From Pseudomonadales bacterium (GTDB lineage: Bacteria > Pseudomonadota > Gammaproteobacteria > Pseudomonadales > Azotimanducaceae): a stretch of 13,054 bases of DNA. Under the pieces are notes generated by a model. That model saw only the letters and a program-made list of their open reading frames with translations, made no database searches and was not told the origin of the DNA. How positions within the stretch are numbered: position 1 is the first letter of the stretch; each line of letters opens with the position of its first letter. The stretch lies in NCBI GenBank assembly GCA_028822125.1, contig JAPKEK010000017.1:1-13054 (forward strand), written 5' to 3'. Both the position numbers and the translations under genes were made by a program. This document shows, one piece after another, positions 1-6,803 of the stretch.

Positions 1-1205
1 CCGTTCGGAAGCTCGTAAATTTCACCGATTGGGGTAAATATATAGACCTCGTCAGGGAATAGATCAATTTTAACATTTTCTATAAATTCCAGTGAATTCC
101 CTGCGCTCTGCTGTAATTCGAGTAAACCCTGCATCCATTCCCTTGCCCGCCTGTGACTTCCGGAGGCGGATTCATCGTTACTCTTATATAACCAGTGTCC
201 AGCGATGCCGTTGTTGGCAACCATTTCCATTTCTGTTGTTCTTATCTGAATCTCTATGGGCAAACCGTGCATGCCAAATAAAGTGGTGTGCAGGGATTGA
301 TAACCATTGGCTTTGGGTATAGCAACATAGTCTTTGAATCTTCCTGCCACCGGTTTGTAGAGATTGTGAACAGAACCCAGGGTTCGGTAACAGGTATCCA
401 CATCCGAAACGATAATTCGAAAGGCATAAACGTCCATTATTTCGGTAAAGGATCGTCTTTTTGATCGCATTTTGTCGTAGATACTGTAGAGATGTTTTTC
501 TCGGCCCGTTACGGTTGCCTTTATGCCCTCTCTTTTCAGACAGCTTACGATGGACTGGCGTATTTTAGTGACAACTTCCTTGCGATTTCCTCGAGCCCTT
601 CGAACGGCTTTTTCAATCATGGACGATCGAAGCGGATACAGTGCTCTAAAGCCCAGTTCCTCGAATTCTATTCTGATTGCATTCATACCCAGTCTTAATG
701 CAATTGGCGCGTAAATCTCCAGTGTTTCTTTGGCAATTCGGCGCCTGCGTTCACTATCCAGATGGCCGAGGGTTCGCATGTTATGCAGACGATCTGCTAG
801 TTTGACCAGAATGACTCGGATATCCTTGGCCATTGCCAGGGTCATTTTTTGAAAATTTTCGGCCTGCGCTTCGGCACGTGAGTGGAACATGCTTTTCAGT
901 TTGCTTACGCCATCGACTAGATCGGCAACTTCTTGATCGAATTCCACGCTTAACAGATGTTTCGGTATGCCGGTATCTTCTATTACATCATGCAGGAGAG
1001 CCGCCATGAGACATTGATGATCCATGTGCATGCCGGAAAGAATACGGGCAACGGCCAGGGGGTGATTGATGTAGGGTTCACCCGATTTTCTGGTTTGGCC
1101 TTTATGGGCATCTTTTGCAAAATGATAAGCGCGAACAACTTGCTCGACCTGTTTGGGTTCCAGGTATTCATTGAGATCGGTTGCTAGATTGTCGATCGTC
1201 TGCAT
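1..1205 (-). CDS. spoT: SpoT, bifunctional (p)ppGpp synthase/hydrolase (3' end missing)
   Basis: Makes and degrades the alarmone (p)ppGpp in the cytoplasm. Only the first 401 codons are present; the frame is open at the left edge. In order I see the HD hydrolase domain (H48, catalytic pair H72-D73 in LLHDVIEDT, and KLADRLHNMRTL near 135-146), the synthetase domain (SGREKHLYSIY-like segment near 233-243, KDYVAIPKANGYQSLHT at 291-307), and the start of the TGS domain (DLFPDEVYIFTP near 381-392). The synthetase carries RFKD at 289-292, the RXKD signature of bifunctional SpoT/Rel enzymes rather than the EXDD of RelA. Both catalytic halves look intact. The ATG at 1203-1205 is forced by an in-frame TAA two codons upstream; no clear Shine-Dalgarno is visible. 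It follows rpoZ by 42 bp and is probably cotranscribed with it. Identity is very secure; the regulatory ACT/zinc-finger part lies outside the window. Confidence 0.97.
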   Translation of the reverse strand, partial: MQTIDNLATDLNEYLEPKQVEQVVRAYHFAKDAHKGQTRKSGEPYINHPLAVARILSGMHMDHQCLMAALLHDVIEDTGIPKHLLSVEFDQEVADLVDGVSKLKSMFHSRAEAQAENFQKMTLAMAKDIRVILVKLADRLHNMRTLGHLDSERRRRIAKETLEIYAPIALRLGMNAIRIEFEELGFRALYPLRSSMIEKAVRRARGNRKEVVTKIRQSIVSCLKREGIKATVTGREKHLYSIYDKMRSKRRSFTEIMDVYAFRIIVSDVDTCYRTLGSVHNLYKPVAGRFKDYVAIPKANGYQSLHTTLFGMHGLPIEIQIRTTEMEMVANNGIAGHWLYKSNDESASGSHRRAREWMQGLLELQQSAGNSLEFIENVKIDLFPDEVYIFTPIGEIYELPN

Positions 1206-1247
1206 AGATTAACTATACCAACGATTGAAGGAAAGTGTACCTTTCTG

Positions 1248-1523
1248 CTAGAACTCTGCGTCGTGCCGTTCGAAACTATCGGCTAACAGTTCCATGGCGA
1301 TAGGCTCAAAATTTTCGCGGGGCTTTTCGGTCAGAATCTCTGCTGTTACCAGGCCTGCCGCTATCTCTCTGAGAGCAAGTACGGTTGGTTTGTCGTTTTC
1401 GATTGGTACCAGTGGATCCTTGCCTTCATTGGCAATTTGTCGGGCACGTTTACTGGCTACCATGACCAGTTCAAAGCGGTTGTCTACATTTTCCAAACAG
1501 TCCTCAACGGTAACTCTAGCCAT
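1248..1523 (-). CDS. rpoZ: RNA polymerase omega subunit
   Basis: Small RNA polymerase subunit that helps assemble beta-prime and, as known from E. coli, forms part of ppGpp-binding site 1. The product is 91 residues, the same length as E. coli omega. It begins MARVTVEDCLENVDNRFELV and carries the conserved KRARQ (near 24-28), GKDPLV and END followed by TVLALREI in the middle; the C-terminal tail is acidic and variable, as usual. The frame stays open 29 codons upstream, to a TTG at 1608-1610. I chose the ATG at 1521-1523 because it matches family length, has AAGGA 9 nt upstream, and the predicted promoter (1589-1617) would place the transcript start downstream of the longer start. The next gene on the strand is spoT, so the two ppGpp-related genes sit together. 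Confidence 0.95.
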   Translation of the reverse strand: MARVTVEDCLENVDNRFELVMVASKRARQIANEGKDPLVPIENDKPTVLALREIAAGLVTAEILTEKPRENFEPIAMELLADSFERHDAEF

Positions 1524-1585
1524 TAAACGTTTTCCTTGAACCAAATGAGTTTCACAAAGCCTTGCCGCTAAACTGGTAAGGGGGG

Positions 1586-1625
1586 CGGATTGTAGCCCTA
1601 TTAGGGCCAACTGGCAATCAATCCG
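1586..1625 (-). promoter_or_regulatory. Predicted rpoZ-spoT sigma70 promoter with nested inverted repeats
   Basis: Read on the minus strand: -35 TTGCCA (1612-1617), 17-bp spacer, -10 TACAAT (1589-1594), each 5/6 to consensus. The bases after the -10 are CCGCCCC, a GC-rich discriminator of the kind seen at stringently controlled promoters. The spacer contains GCCCTA-T-TAGGGC (1595-1607), and a 7-bp repeat CGGATTG/CAATCCG (1586-1592 and 1619-1625) encloses the whole core. This leaves a roughly 60-nt leader before rpoZ. Promoter elements are seen; regulation is inferred. Confidence 0.6.
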
Positions 1626-1636
1626 TGGGTTACTGG

Positions 1637-2275
1637 TCAGTTTAATGGTTCTACAAGGAGTTGGTTTATCAAAGGCGCTAGCTGGGTTAATTGGGTATCG
1701 TGCTCAAAAGTGGAACCATCTGAAAACAGGATCTGTTCCAGTGCCTGCAAAGTGGTCTCGAATAGGTTGTTGACCAGGAGGAAATCAAAGCGGTGGTGAT
1801 GCCTGATTTCTTCGATTGCACCGGTTAATCGCCGCTCAACGGTATCCCGGTCATCCTGGTTGCGATTCACCAGGCGCTGGCGAAGGGTCGCAAGGGAGGG
1901 CGGTAGAATAAAAATCATCTGGCTGTTCGGCATGGAAGCCTTGACCTGCAATGCGCCCTGCCAGTCAATTTCCAAAATGATGTGCCTGCCAGATGACAGA
2001 ATCTGATTAGCCTCGCGCTTACTTGTACCATAGAGGTGCCCGAACACTTCTGCAGATTCAATGAATTGATCATCAGCCAGCATTTTCTTGAAGGTCTGTC
2101 GGCCGATAAAGAAATAATTCAATCCATCCATTTCTCCGCGCCTAATTTTTCTGGTGGTATGAGAGACGCAGACCTGAGCAGCAGAATTTCTTTCAAGGAG
2201 TGCTTTTACCAGGCTGGTTTTGCCGGTACCGGAAGGTGCTGAAATAACGTAGACCTGGCCTCTTTGTAATGACAT
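1637..2275 (-). CDS. gmk: Guanylate kinase
   Basis: Cytoplasmic enzyme that phosphorylates GMP (and dGMP) to GDP with ATP, the essential step between GMP and the GTP/ppGpp pool. The product is 212 residues (E. coli about 207). The N-terminal P-loop is APSGTGKTS at 13-21. The GMP-binding region VSHTTRKIRRGEMDGLNYFF (37-56) retains R42 and Y54, and EVFGHLYGTSK (near 76-86) and ILEIDWQGA (near 100-108) are the expected later motifs. The lid arginines follow in RLVNRNQDDRDTVERRL. The start at 2275 gives the normal MxxGxxYVISAPSG beginning; only a weak purine stretch precedes it. It is 113 bp from rpoZ, in the same orientation, but that gap holds a separate promoter. Nothing looks damaged. Confidence 0.97.
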   Translation of the reverse strand: MSLQRGQVYVISAPSGTGKTSLVKALLERNSAAQVCVSHTTRKIRRGEMDGLNYFFIGRQTFKKMLADDQFIESAEVFGHLYGTSKREANQILSSGRHIILEIDWQGALQVKASMPNSQMIFILPPSLATLRQRLVNRNQDDRDTVERRLTGAIEEIRHHHRFDFLLVNNLFETTLQALEQILFSDGSTFEHDTQLTQLAPLINQLLVEPLN

Positions 2276-2475
2276 GGTTTCTATTCGGTTATGAGCGGAT
2301 ATGAATTGCTTGGGCAGTTTAATTTGGGATTCAGAGGATACTAAAGCATGGATATCAATGCTACCAATGAACCTGTTGATCTCTCACCTGCTATGAATGT
2401 GCTGCATCCATGCAAGCAAGTTTTGCCGTGCTAAGTTCTCTGATTGATTTGGCCGGTCGCAGCGTCGTCAACGGG
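2276..2475. other. gmk-yicC intergenic region
   Basis: A 200-bp gap between two minus-strand genes. Seen in it: an inverted repeat TGCAT-CC-ATGCA (2404-2415) and a short plus-strand ORF with a strong Shine-Dalgarno (reported separately). I found no convincing sigma70 promoter for gmk: the best minus-strand candidate, TTGGTA with TAGTAT 18 bp downstream, is only 4/6 at each box. There is no T-tracted hairpin after yicC. Confidence 0.5.
2348..2434 (+). CDS. Possible 28-residue small protein, unrecognised
   Basis: A plus-strand ORF of 28 codons, ATG at 2348-2350 and TAA at 2432-2434, lies antisense in the gmk-yicC gap. It has AGAGGA at 2333-2338, 9 nt before the ATG, a better Shine-Dalgarno than most genes here. 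The peptide begins MDINATNEPVDLSP, has two cysteines in its last seven residues (HPCKQVLPC at the end), and has neither signal peptide nor transmembrane segment. I recognise no family. No good promoter is evident upstream. The ribosome site and frame are seen; that it is expressed is inference, and chance is quite possible at this length. Confidence 0.25.
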   Translation: MDINATNEPVDLSPAMNVLHPCKQVLPC

Positions 2476-3321
2476 TTATTCGATATTCTGTACCTGTTCA
2501 CGCATCTGTTCAATAATCACTTTCATATCGACTGCGTTGAGCGTTAAAGATACGGCAATGGATTTTGAGGAAAGGGTATTGGCTTCCCGGTTTAATTCCT
2601 GCATGAGAAAATCAAGTCGTCTTCCCGACCCTCCCTCTGCCTGAAGTGCTCTTCTAACCTCCAGAATATGCATAGTGAGCCTTTCAAGCTCCTCGGCGAC
2701 ATCTGCTTTGTTGGCCAGAAAAATCAATTCTTGGTTAATTCGATCCTGGTCAAAGTCGGTTTGCAGTTCGGCGAGTCGATCAAGTAACCGGGCTTTTTGT
2801 TGTGCTAATAACGCAGGTAATTGGGTGTGGACTACCGCGATGAGTTCCGTCAAGCCTACCAGTTTATGTTCAATGGCTGTTGCCGTCTCCGTACCCTCTC
2901 TGACGCGCATTTCAACCAGAGAAACCAGGCTTTCCTCGAACAGGGTGCTGATATTATTGTCCTGCCCCTGTCCGCTTGTCTGGGATTCGAGCACGCCCGG
3001 CCATTGCAGTAAATCCAGCGTGGTAGGTTGCCGAGCGTCCGGCAGCCGAGTGGTGATGATATCCAGATTTTGGTAGAGCTCGTCAAGCAGGTCTTGATTG
3101 AGCTTTTTTACTTCCTGCTGGACGGGTGAGGGTCGCAGAACCGCCTCAACCTTACCCCGCTTAACATATTTTTTTAGCAGCTTGCGGAGATTAGGCTCCA
3201 GGTGTTTATAGTGATCGGGTAATCGAAACGCCGCGTCTAGATAACGATGATTGACAGAACGCACCTGCCAGCTGAATTGGTCGCACTGAACATGGGCGAA
3301 TGCGGTCATACTGGTAATCAT
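2476..3321 (-). CDS. yicC: YicC family endoribonuclease
   Basis: YicC/YloC proteins are reported as endoribonucleases; in E. coli YicC was linked to PNPase-dependent decay of the small RNA RyhB. The product is 281 residues (E. coli 287). It has the N-terminal YicC domain, MITSMTAFAH then VRSVNHRYLD (20-29), FRLPDHY and LRKLLKKYVKRGKVEA, and the C-terminal DUF1732 part with QELIFLANKADVAEELERL, GRRLDFLMQELNREANTL and the family end IEQMREQVQNIE. A frame 15 codons longer exists (to 3366), but the shorter ATG at 3319-3321 starts exactly where the family does; the longer start would run into the divergent promoter region. It is divergent from rph, another RNA-processing gene, so the pair may share a control region. 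Confidence 0.93.
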   Translation of the reverse strand: MITSMTAFAHVQCDQFSWQVRSVNHRYLDAAFRLPDHYKHLEPNLRKLLKKYVKRGKVEAVLRPSPVQQEVKKLNQDLLDELYQNLDIITTRLPDARQPTTLDLLQWPGVLESQTSGQGQDNNISTLFEESLVSLVEMRVREGTETATAIEHKLVGLTELIAVVHTQLPALLAQQKARLLDRLAELQTDFDQDRINQELIFLANKADVAEELERLTMHILEVRRALQAEGGSGRRLDFLMQELNREANTLSSKSIAVSLTLNAVDMKVIIEQMREQVQNIE

Positions 3322-3333
3322 GTCTTTAACTTC

Positions 3334-3363
3334 GCAGTTTTTCTCAGTTAAGAGAAGTATAAT
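3334..3363. promoter_or_regulatory. Divergent yicC/rph promoter region with overlapping -10 boxes
   Basis: In the 72-bp gap between yicC and rph, a perfect TATAAT lies on the plus strand at 3358-3363 (toward rph). TATACT on the minus strand at 3356-3361 (toward yicC) overlaps it by four bases. An inverted repeat TTCTC-AGTTAA-GAGAA (3341-3356) sits in the plus-strand spacer position. Neither direction has a good -35 (CAGTTT and AAGACT at 16-17 bp spacing), so strength is uncertain. The arrangement resembles reported symmetric bidirectional promoters. Confidence 0.4.
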
Positions 3364-3393
3364 CAATATGTCATTAACAGTCTTTGGAAGAAT

Positions 3394-4098
3394 ATGTCGA
3401 TAATCAATAGAAGTGCAGATCGCAAGTATAATGAATTACGCGATATCAGCATTGTGCGTAATTTCAATAAACATGCAGAAGGGTCGGTTCTAGTTAGCTT
3501 TGGCGATACCCAGGTCATTTGCACGGCGAGTCTGGAATCTGGCGTACCGACTTTTATGCGCGGTAAAGGAGAAGGCTGGGTAACCGCAGAGTACGGGATG
3601 CTACCCAGGTCGACTCATGAGCGAATGGGTCGAGAATCGGCAAGAGGCAAGCAGTCAGGGCGAACTCAGGAAATACAGAGACTGATAGGGAGGTCATTGC
3701 GAGCCGCGGTGGATTTGTCGACCATGGGAGAGCACACGGTGAAAATAGATTGCGATGTCATTCAGGCCGATGGCGGGACCCGCACAGCCTCAATAACCGG
3801 TGCCTGCGTGGCTCTGTTTGATGCCCTGGATCGATTGCCCAAGGGTGCAGAGATTAAAAGGAGATACGTAGCGTCTGTGTCCGTGGGTATTGTCAAAGGA
3901 CGACCCGTTCTCGATCTGGAATATACTGAAGATTCTACAGCTGATACGGATATGAACGTGGTGATGACTGAACAGGGTCACTTTATTGAAGTGCAGGGTA
4001 CGGCGGAAGCCGCACCCTTTGACAGGCCTGAATTAGATGCACTGCTTGATCTGGCCAGAGATGGCATCATGAAATTAATTGAATACCAAAGGGCTTGA
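3394..4098 (+). CDS. rph: Ribonuclease PH
   Basis: Phosphorolytic 3'-5' exoribonuclease that trims tRNA 3' ends; a hexameric ring of the PNPase/exosome fold. The product is 234 residues (family about 238). Clear motifs: KHAEGSVLVSFGDTQVICTA (26-45), GEGWVTAEYGMLPRSTHER (59-77), GRTQEIQRLIGRSLRAAVDL (89-108), CDVIQADGGTRTASITGACV (120-139) and DLEYTEDSTADTDMNVVMTE (174-193), the last with the catalytic acidic residues. The start is supported by GGAAG just upstream. Odd point: the N-terminal RPSGR-type segment is divergent (INRSADRKYNELRDISIV at 4-21). The gene is followed after 14 bp by pyrE, the same pairing as in E. coli. Unlike the E. coli K-12 allele, there is no frameshift. Confidence 0.96.
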   Translation: MSIINRSADRKYNELRDISIVRNFNKHAEGSVLVSFGDTQVICTASLESGVPTFMRGKGEGWVTAEYGMLPRSTHERMGRESARGKQSGRTQEIQRLIGRSLRAAVDLSTMGEHTVKIDCDVIQADGGTRTASITGACVALFDALDRLPKGAEIKRRYVASVSVGIVKGRPVLDLEYTEDSTADTDMNVVMTEQGHFIEVQGTAEAAPFDRPELDALLDLARDGIMKLIEYQRA

Positions 4099-4112
4099 AC
4101 GAGGATCTCGAA

Positions 4113-4763
4113 ATGCCGTCAGCGGTGGAATTTACCCATGAATTCATTGAATTTGCTATCCACAGGGATGTCCTTAAATTTGGCGAATTCACCTTAAAAT
4201 CTGGTCGGAAAAGTCCGTATTTCTTTAATGCAGGTCTGTTTCAGGATGGCGAATCCCTGGCCAGACTAGGGCAGTTTTATGCTCAAGCCCTGCAGGCCTC
4301 TGCGGTTTCCTATGACGTATTATTCGGTCCTCCCTACAAGGGCATTCCACTGGTTAGTGCGGCTGCCATTGGTTTAAGCACCCATTACCAGCGAAATGTG
4401 CCTTATGCCTATAGTCGAAAGGAGGAAAAACAACATGGTGAAGGGGGTCAGCTGGTCGGCGCTGAAATCACGGGGCGGGTCATGATTGTTGATGATGTCA
4501 TCACAGCAGGTACGGCTATTCGCGGTGCTATTGATTTGATTCAGGAACAGGGAGGCCAGGTCGCTGGTGTGGTGGTTGCAATAGATCGTCAGGAAAAAGG
4601 CAGTGGTCAACGCTCTGCCATTGAGGAGGTGGAACAGGAGTTTCAGGTTCCAGTGATCAGCATTGTTAAATTCGCGGATATTATTGAGTATCTTTCTGCA
4701 CAATCTTCTAAAGACCAGATAGAACGAATGCTTGCTTACCGGCGTACCTATGGCGTGAGTTAA
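4113..4763 (+). CDS. pyrE: Orotate phosphoribosyltransferase
   Basis: Converts orotate plus PRPP to orotidine 5'-phosphate in de novo pyrimidine synthesis. The product is 216 residues from the ATG at 4113 (E. coli 213). Seen: VLKFGEFTLKSGRKSPYFFN (20-39), FGPPYKGIPL (71-80), the mobile catalytic loop SRKEEKQHGEGG (101-112, with R102, K103, K106 and H108), and the PRPP-binding signature VMIVDDVITAGTA (123-135). A longer frame begins at a TTG overlapping the rph stop, but GAGG at 4101-4104 is 8 nt before the ATG at 4113, which also fits family length. The start is 14 bp after rph, so translation may be coupled. No leader peptide or terminator separates them, so UTP-sensitive attenuation as in E. 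coli cannot occur at this position. Its stop is 9 bp from the convergent slmA stop. Confidence 0.96.
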   Translation: MPSAVEFTHEFIEFAIHRDVLKFGEFTLKSGRKSPYFFNAGLFQDGESLARLGQFYAQALQASAVSYDVLFGPPYKGIPLVSAAAIGLSTHYQRNVPYAYSRKEEKQHGEGGQLVGAEITGRVMIVDDVITAGTAIRGAIDLIQEQGGQVAGVVVAIDRQEKGSGQRSAIEEVEQEFQVPVISIVKFADIIEYLSAQSSKDQIERMLAYRRTYGVS

Positions 4764-4772
4764 AAGTCTGGG

Positions 4773-5369
4773 TTAGCCAAACAAGCCGGTTCTGATGAGT
4801 TGCCAGTGTTCAGTCCAGCCCTGGGTCGGCTGTTTTTGGAAATCACTTCTGACAAATTGCCCTAATCTACCTTCGAGCAGGTTTATCATGAGCAGGGCGC
4901 TGGTGTTTGGGTCCAGTTTTGGTGGTCGTTCTCCGTGTAATTCTGATTCTCTCAGGATCTGCCTTAGATGGGCCTCTATCCTTTCAAAAAACTGATTAAC
5001 ACGTTTTCGCAGCCTGGTGGATTCGCCGGTTAAGGGTTCGCCGGTGAGCAAGCGGCTGATGCCCGGGTTTTTTTCGCTGAAAGTGAGAACCAGTAAAAGA
5101 AGTTGACTGCAGCGGTCAGCGGTGCTCTGAGGCTCTTCTAAAATGATGGATATTCTCGAGAAAATTGATTCTTCTACAAATTCGATCAGCGCTTCCAGCA
5201 TCTTTGCTTTACTGGGAAAATGCCGGTATAGAGCGGCCTCAGAAACGCCGACCTGCCTGGCTAACTTAGCTGTGGTGATCTTCTGTCCGGGACCCTGTTC
5301 CAGCATATGCGCGAAACATTTGAGAATATGCTGTCGTCTTGAACCCTTGGCTGGTCTTGCAGTGCTCAT
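4773..5369 (-). CDS. slmA: Nucleoid occlusion factor SlmA (TetR family)
   Basis: TetR-fold DNA-binding protein that, in E. coli, binds chromosomal sites and antagonises FtsZ polymerisation so that septa do not form over the nucleoid. The product is 198 residues, identical in length to E. coli SlmA. The helix-turn-helix is ITTAKLARQVGVSEAALYRH at 31-50, followed by FPSKAKMLEALIEFVEESI. The central region ERIEAHLRQILRE and the late FVRSDFQKQPTQGW match SlmA rather than a generic TetR regulator. The ATG overlaps the argB stop (ATGA), so translation is probably coupled to argB; there is no strong Shine-Dalgarno. This argB-slmA junction is not found in E. coli, where slmA sits by dut. A general TetR assignment is certain; the SlmA orthologue call is strong from length, motifs and synteny. 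Confidence 0.93.
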   Translation of the reverse strand: MSTARPAKGSRRQHILKCFAHMLEQGPGQKITTAKLARQVGVSEAALYRHFPSKAKMLEALIEFVEESIFSRISIILEEPQSTADRCSQLLLLVLTFSEKNPGISRLLTGEPLTGESTRLRKRVNQFFERIEAHLRQILRESELHGERPPKLDPNTSALLMINLLEGRLGQFVRSDFQKQPTQGWTEHWQLIRTGLFG

Positions 5370-6268
5370 TCTTGCATTGAGGTAATCTTTGTACCTACGC
5401 CTTCATCGGTTAATACTTCCAGCAGGACAGCGTGCGCGACCCTGCCATCGATGATGTGCGCGCTGCTAACGTCCCGACTGACAGCGTCAAGGGCGCACTG
5501 GATTTTAGGTAGCATACCGCCATGAATGGTATTGCTGTTAATGAGTGAAGAGACTTGCTTAGAGTTTAACCTGGACAGTAATTTACCATTTTCATCCTCA
5601 ACACCGGAAACATCGGTAAGCAGAATCAGTTTTTCTGCTTTGAGTTCCTCGGCGATGGCACCGGCAACTAAATCAGCATTGATGTTGAAAGTCTGCCCAG
5701 CCTTATCGGTTCCAATTGGCGCGATGACTGGGATCAGGTCACTGTTACTGGCTATATCGAGAACTTCACGATTAATATGGGTGACTTCGCCGACATGGCC
5801 AATATCAATAATCTCGGGTGCGGTAAGAGACGGTGTTGCGTTTTCGATAAGCATTTTTTTGGCTTCAATGAGCGACGCGTCCTTGCCAGTTAATCCTATC
5901 GCTCTTCCACCGGCCTGGTTGATCAGGCTGACAATATCCTGATTAACAAGACCCCCTAATACCATTTGCACGACATCCATGGTTTCACTATCTGTGACCC
6001 GCATACCATCGACGAATTCCGAATGAATATTCAGTTGCTGTAAAAAATTACCGATCTGGGGCCCACCGCCATGGACGATTACAGGGTTCAATCCGACCAG
6101 TTTCATGAGGACGATATCTTTTGCAAAACTATGCTTGAGTTGTGTTTCAGTCATGGCATTGCCGCCGTATTTCACGACGATAGTTTTACCCGCAAACCGC
6201 TGGATATAAGGTAGTGCCTCGGTGAGCACCTTGGCGATATTAAGGGCCCTGTCTATGCTGACGGTCAT
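5366..6268 (-). CDS. argB: N-acetylglutamate kinase, long (arginine-sensitive type)
   Basis: Phosphorylates N-acetyl-L-glutamate with ATP, the second step of arginine biosynthesis. The product is 300 residues, against about 258 for E. coli ArgB. The extra N-terminal helix (residues 1-26, ending LPYIQRFAGK) is the one that builds the hexameric, arginine-inhibited enzyme of Pseudomonas and Thermotoga. Catalytic elements: VVKYGGNAM (31-39, K33), VIVHGGGPQIG (63-73), FNINADLVAGAIAEEL (194-209), KLILLTDVSGV (213-223) and GGMLPKI (250-256). The C-terminal segment HAVLLEVLTDEGVGTKI (279-295) fits the arginine-site signature, so feedback inhibition is inferred. GAGAA precedes the ATG. It is 82 bp downstream of dut and overlaps slmA by four bases. 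I found no ARG box upstream. Confidence 0.96.
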   Translation of the reverse strand: MTVSIDRALNIAKVLTEALPYIQRFAGKTIVVKYGGNAMTETQLKHSFAKDIVLMKLVGLNPVIVHGGGPQIGNFLQQLNIHSEFVDGMRVTDSETMDVVQMVLGGLVNQDIVSLINQAGGRAIGLTGKDASLIEAKKMLIENATPSLTAPEIIDIGHVGEVTHINREVLDIASNSDLIPVIAPIGTDKAGQTFNINADLVAGAIAEELKAEKLILLTDVSGVEDENGKLLSRLNSKQVSSLINSNTIHGGMLPKIQCALDAVSRDVSSAHIIDGRVAHAVLLEVLTDEGVGTKITSMQE

Positions 6269-6350
6269 TATGGTGTTCTCAAAAGGTGAAATGATATCAC
6301 GGTGAGGGTTAGCCTACTGTGGATTCTTTACGACGGTTAAGTTATCTGGG

Positions 6351-6803
6351 CTATTTTTTACCGGTCGAACCAAAGCCGGCTTTACCTCGGCTTGAACTAT
6401 CAAAAGAATCGACAATTTCAAATTCAGCCTGGGCCACCGGTAACACCACCAGCTGAGCAATTCTATCTCCAGACTGGATGGAAAAGTCGCTATGCCCTCG
6501 GTTCCAGCAAGAAACCATGAGCTCACCCTGATAATCTGAATCGATCAATCCGACCAGGTTACCCAAGACAATGCCATGCTTGTGACCAAGACCGGACCTG
6601 GGCAGGATCACCGCTGCAAAATTTGGGTCTTCTATATAAATCGCCATACCGGTTGAAATGAGCTGGGTCTCGCCGGGTTGGATATGCAACGTTGTCGCCA
6701 GGCAGGCGCGAAGGTCCATGCCTGCTGAACCTTCGGTTGCATATTCGGGTAAGGGGATCCCGGCACCGATTTTACTATCAAGAATTCGAATCTGAACTTT
6801 CAT
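6351..6803 (-). CDS. dut: dUTP diphosphatase
   Basis: Hydrolyses dUTP to dUMP and pyrophosphate, keeping uracil out of DNA and supplying dUMP for thymidylate synthesis; a homotrimer. The product is 150 residues (E. coli about 151). All five dUTPase motifs are present: AGMDLRA (27-33), PRSGLGHKHG (68-77), NLVGLIDSDYQGEL (82-95, catalytic D90), GDRIAQLVVLP (112-122) and the arginine-rich tail motif RGKAGFGSTG (139-148). The tail motif usually reads RGxGGFGSTG, so the first glycine of the pair is alanine here. The ATG overlaps the coaBC stop (ATGA), the same tight linkage as dfp-dut in E. coli, which implies coupled translation. Confidence 0.97.
   Translation of the reverse strand: MKVQIRILDSKIGAGIPLPEYATEGSAGMDLRACLATTLHIQPGETQLISTGMAIYIEDPNFAAVILPRSGLGHKHGIVLGNLVGLIDSDYQGELMVSCWNRGHSDFSIQSGDRIAQLVVLPVAQAEFEIVDSFDSSSRGKAGFGSTGKK

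Noticed and set aside
983..1171. Minus-strand ORF within the spoT region
   Set aside because: It is out of frame with the well-conserved SpoT reading frame that spans the same bases.
1231..1245. GAAAG/CTTTC hairpin between rpoZ and spoT
   Set aside because: Five base pairs with a 5-base loop, AT-rich and without a T tract; too weak to call a terminator or regulator.
4154..4166. DnaA box (CTATCCACA) in pyrE
   Set aside because: Single site with one mismatch inside a conserved coding sequence; no cluster or AT-rich unwinding region, so not an origin.
6269..6350. ARG box or promoter before argB
   Set aside because: The 82-bp gap shows a TGATATCA palindrome but no ArgR-type dyad and no paired -35/-10; argB is best explained by read-through from dut.
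6314..6526. 70-codon minus-strand ORF overlapping dut
   Set aside because: Frame-shifted shadow of dut; no family resemblance, and dut motifs cover the same bases.
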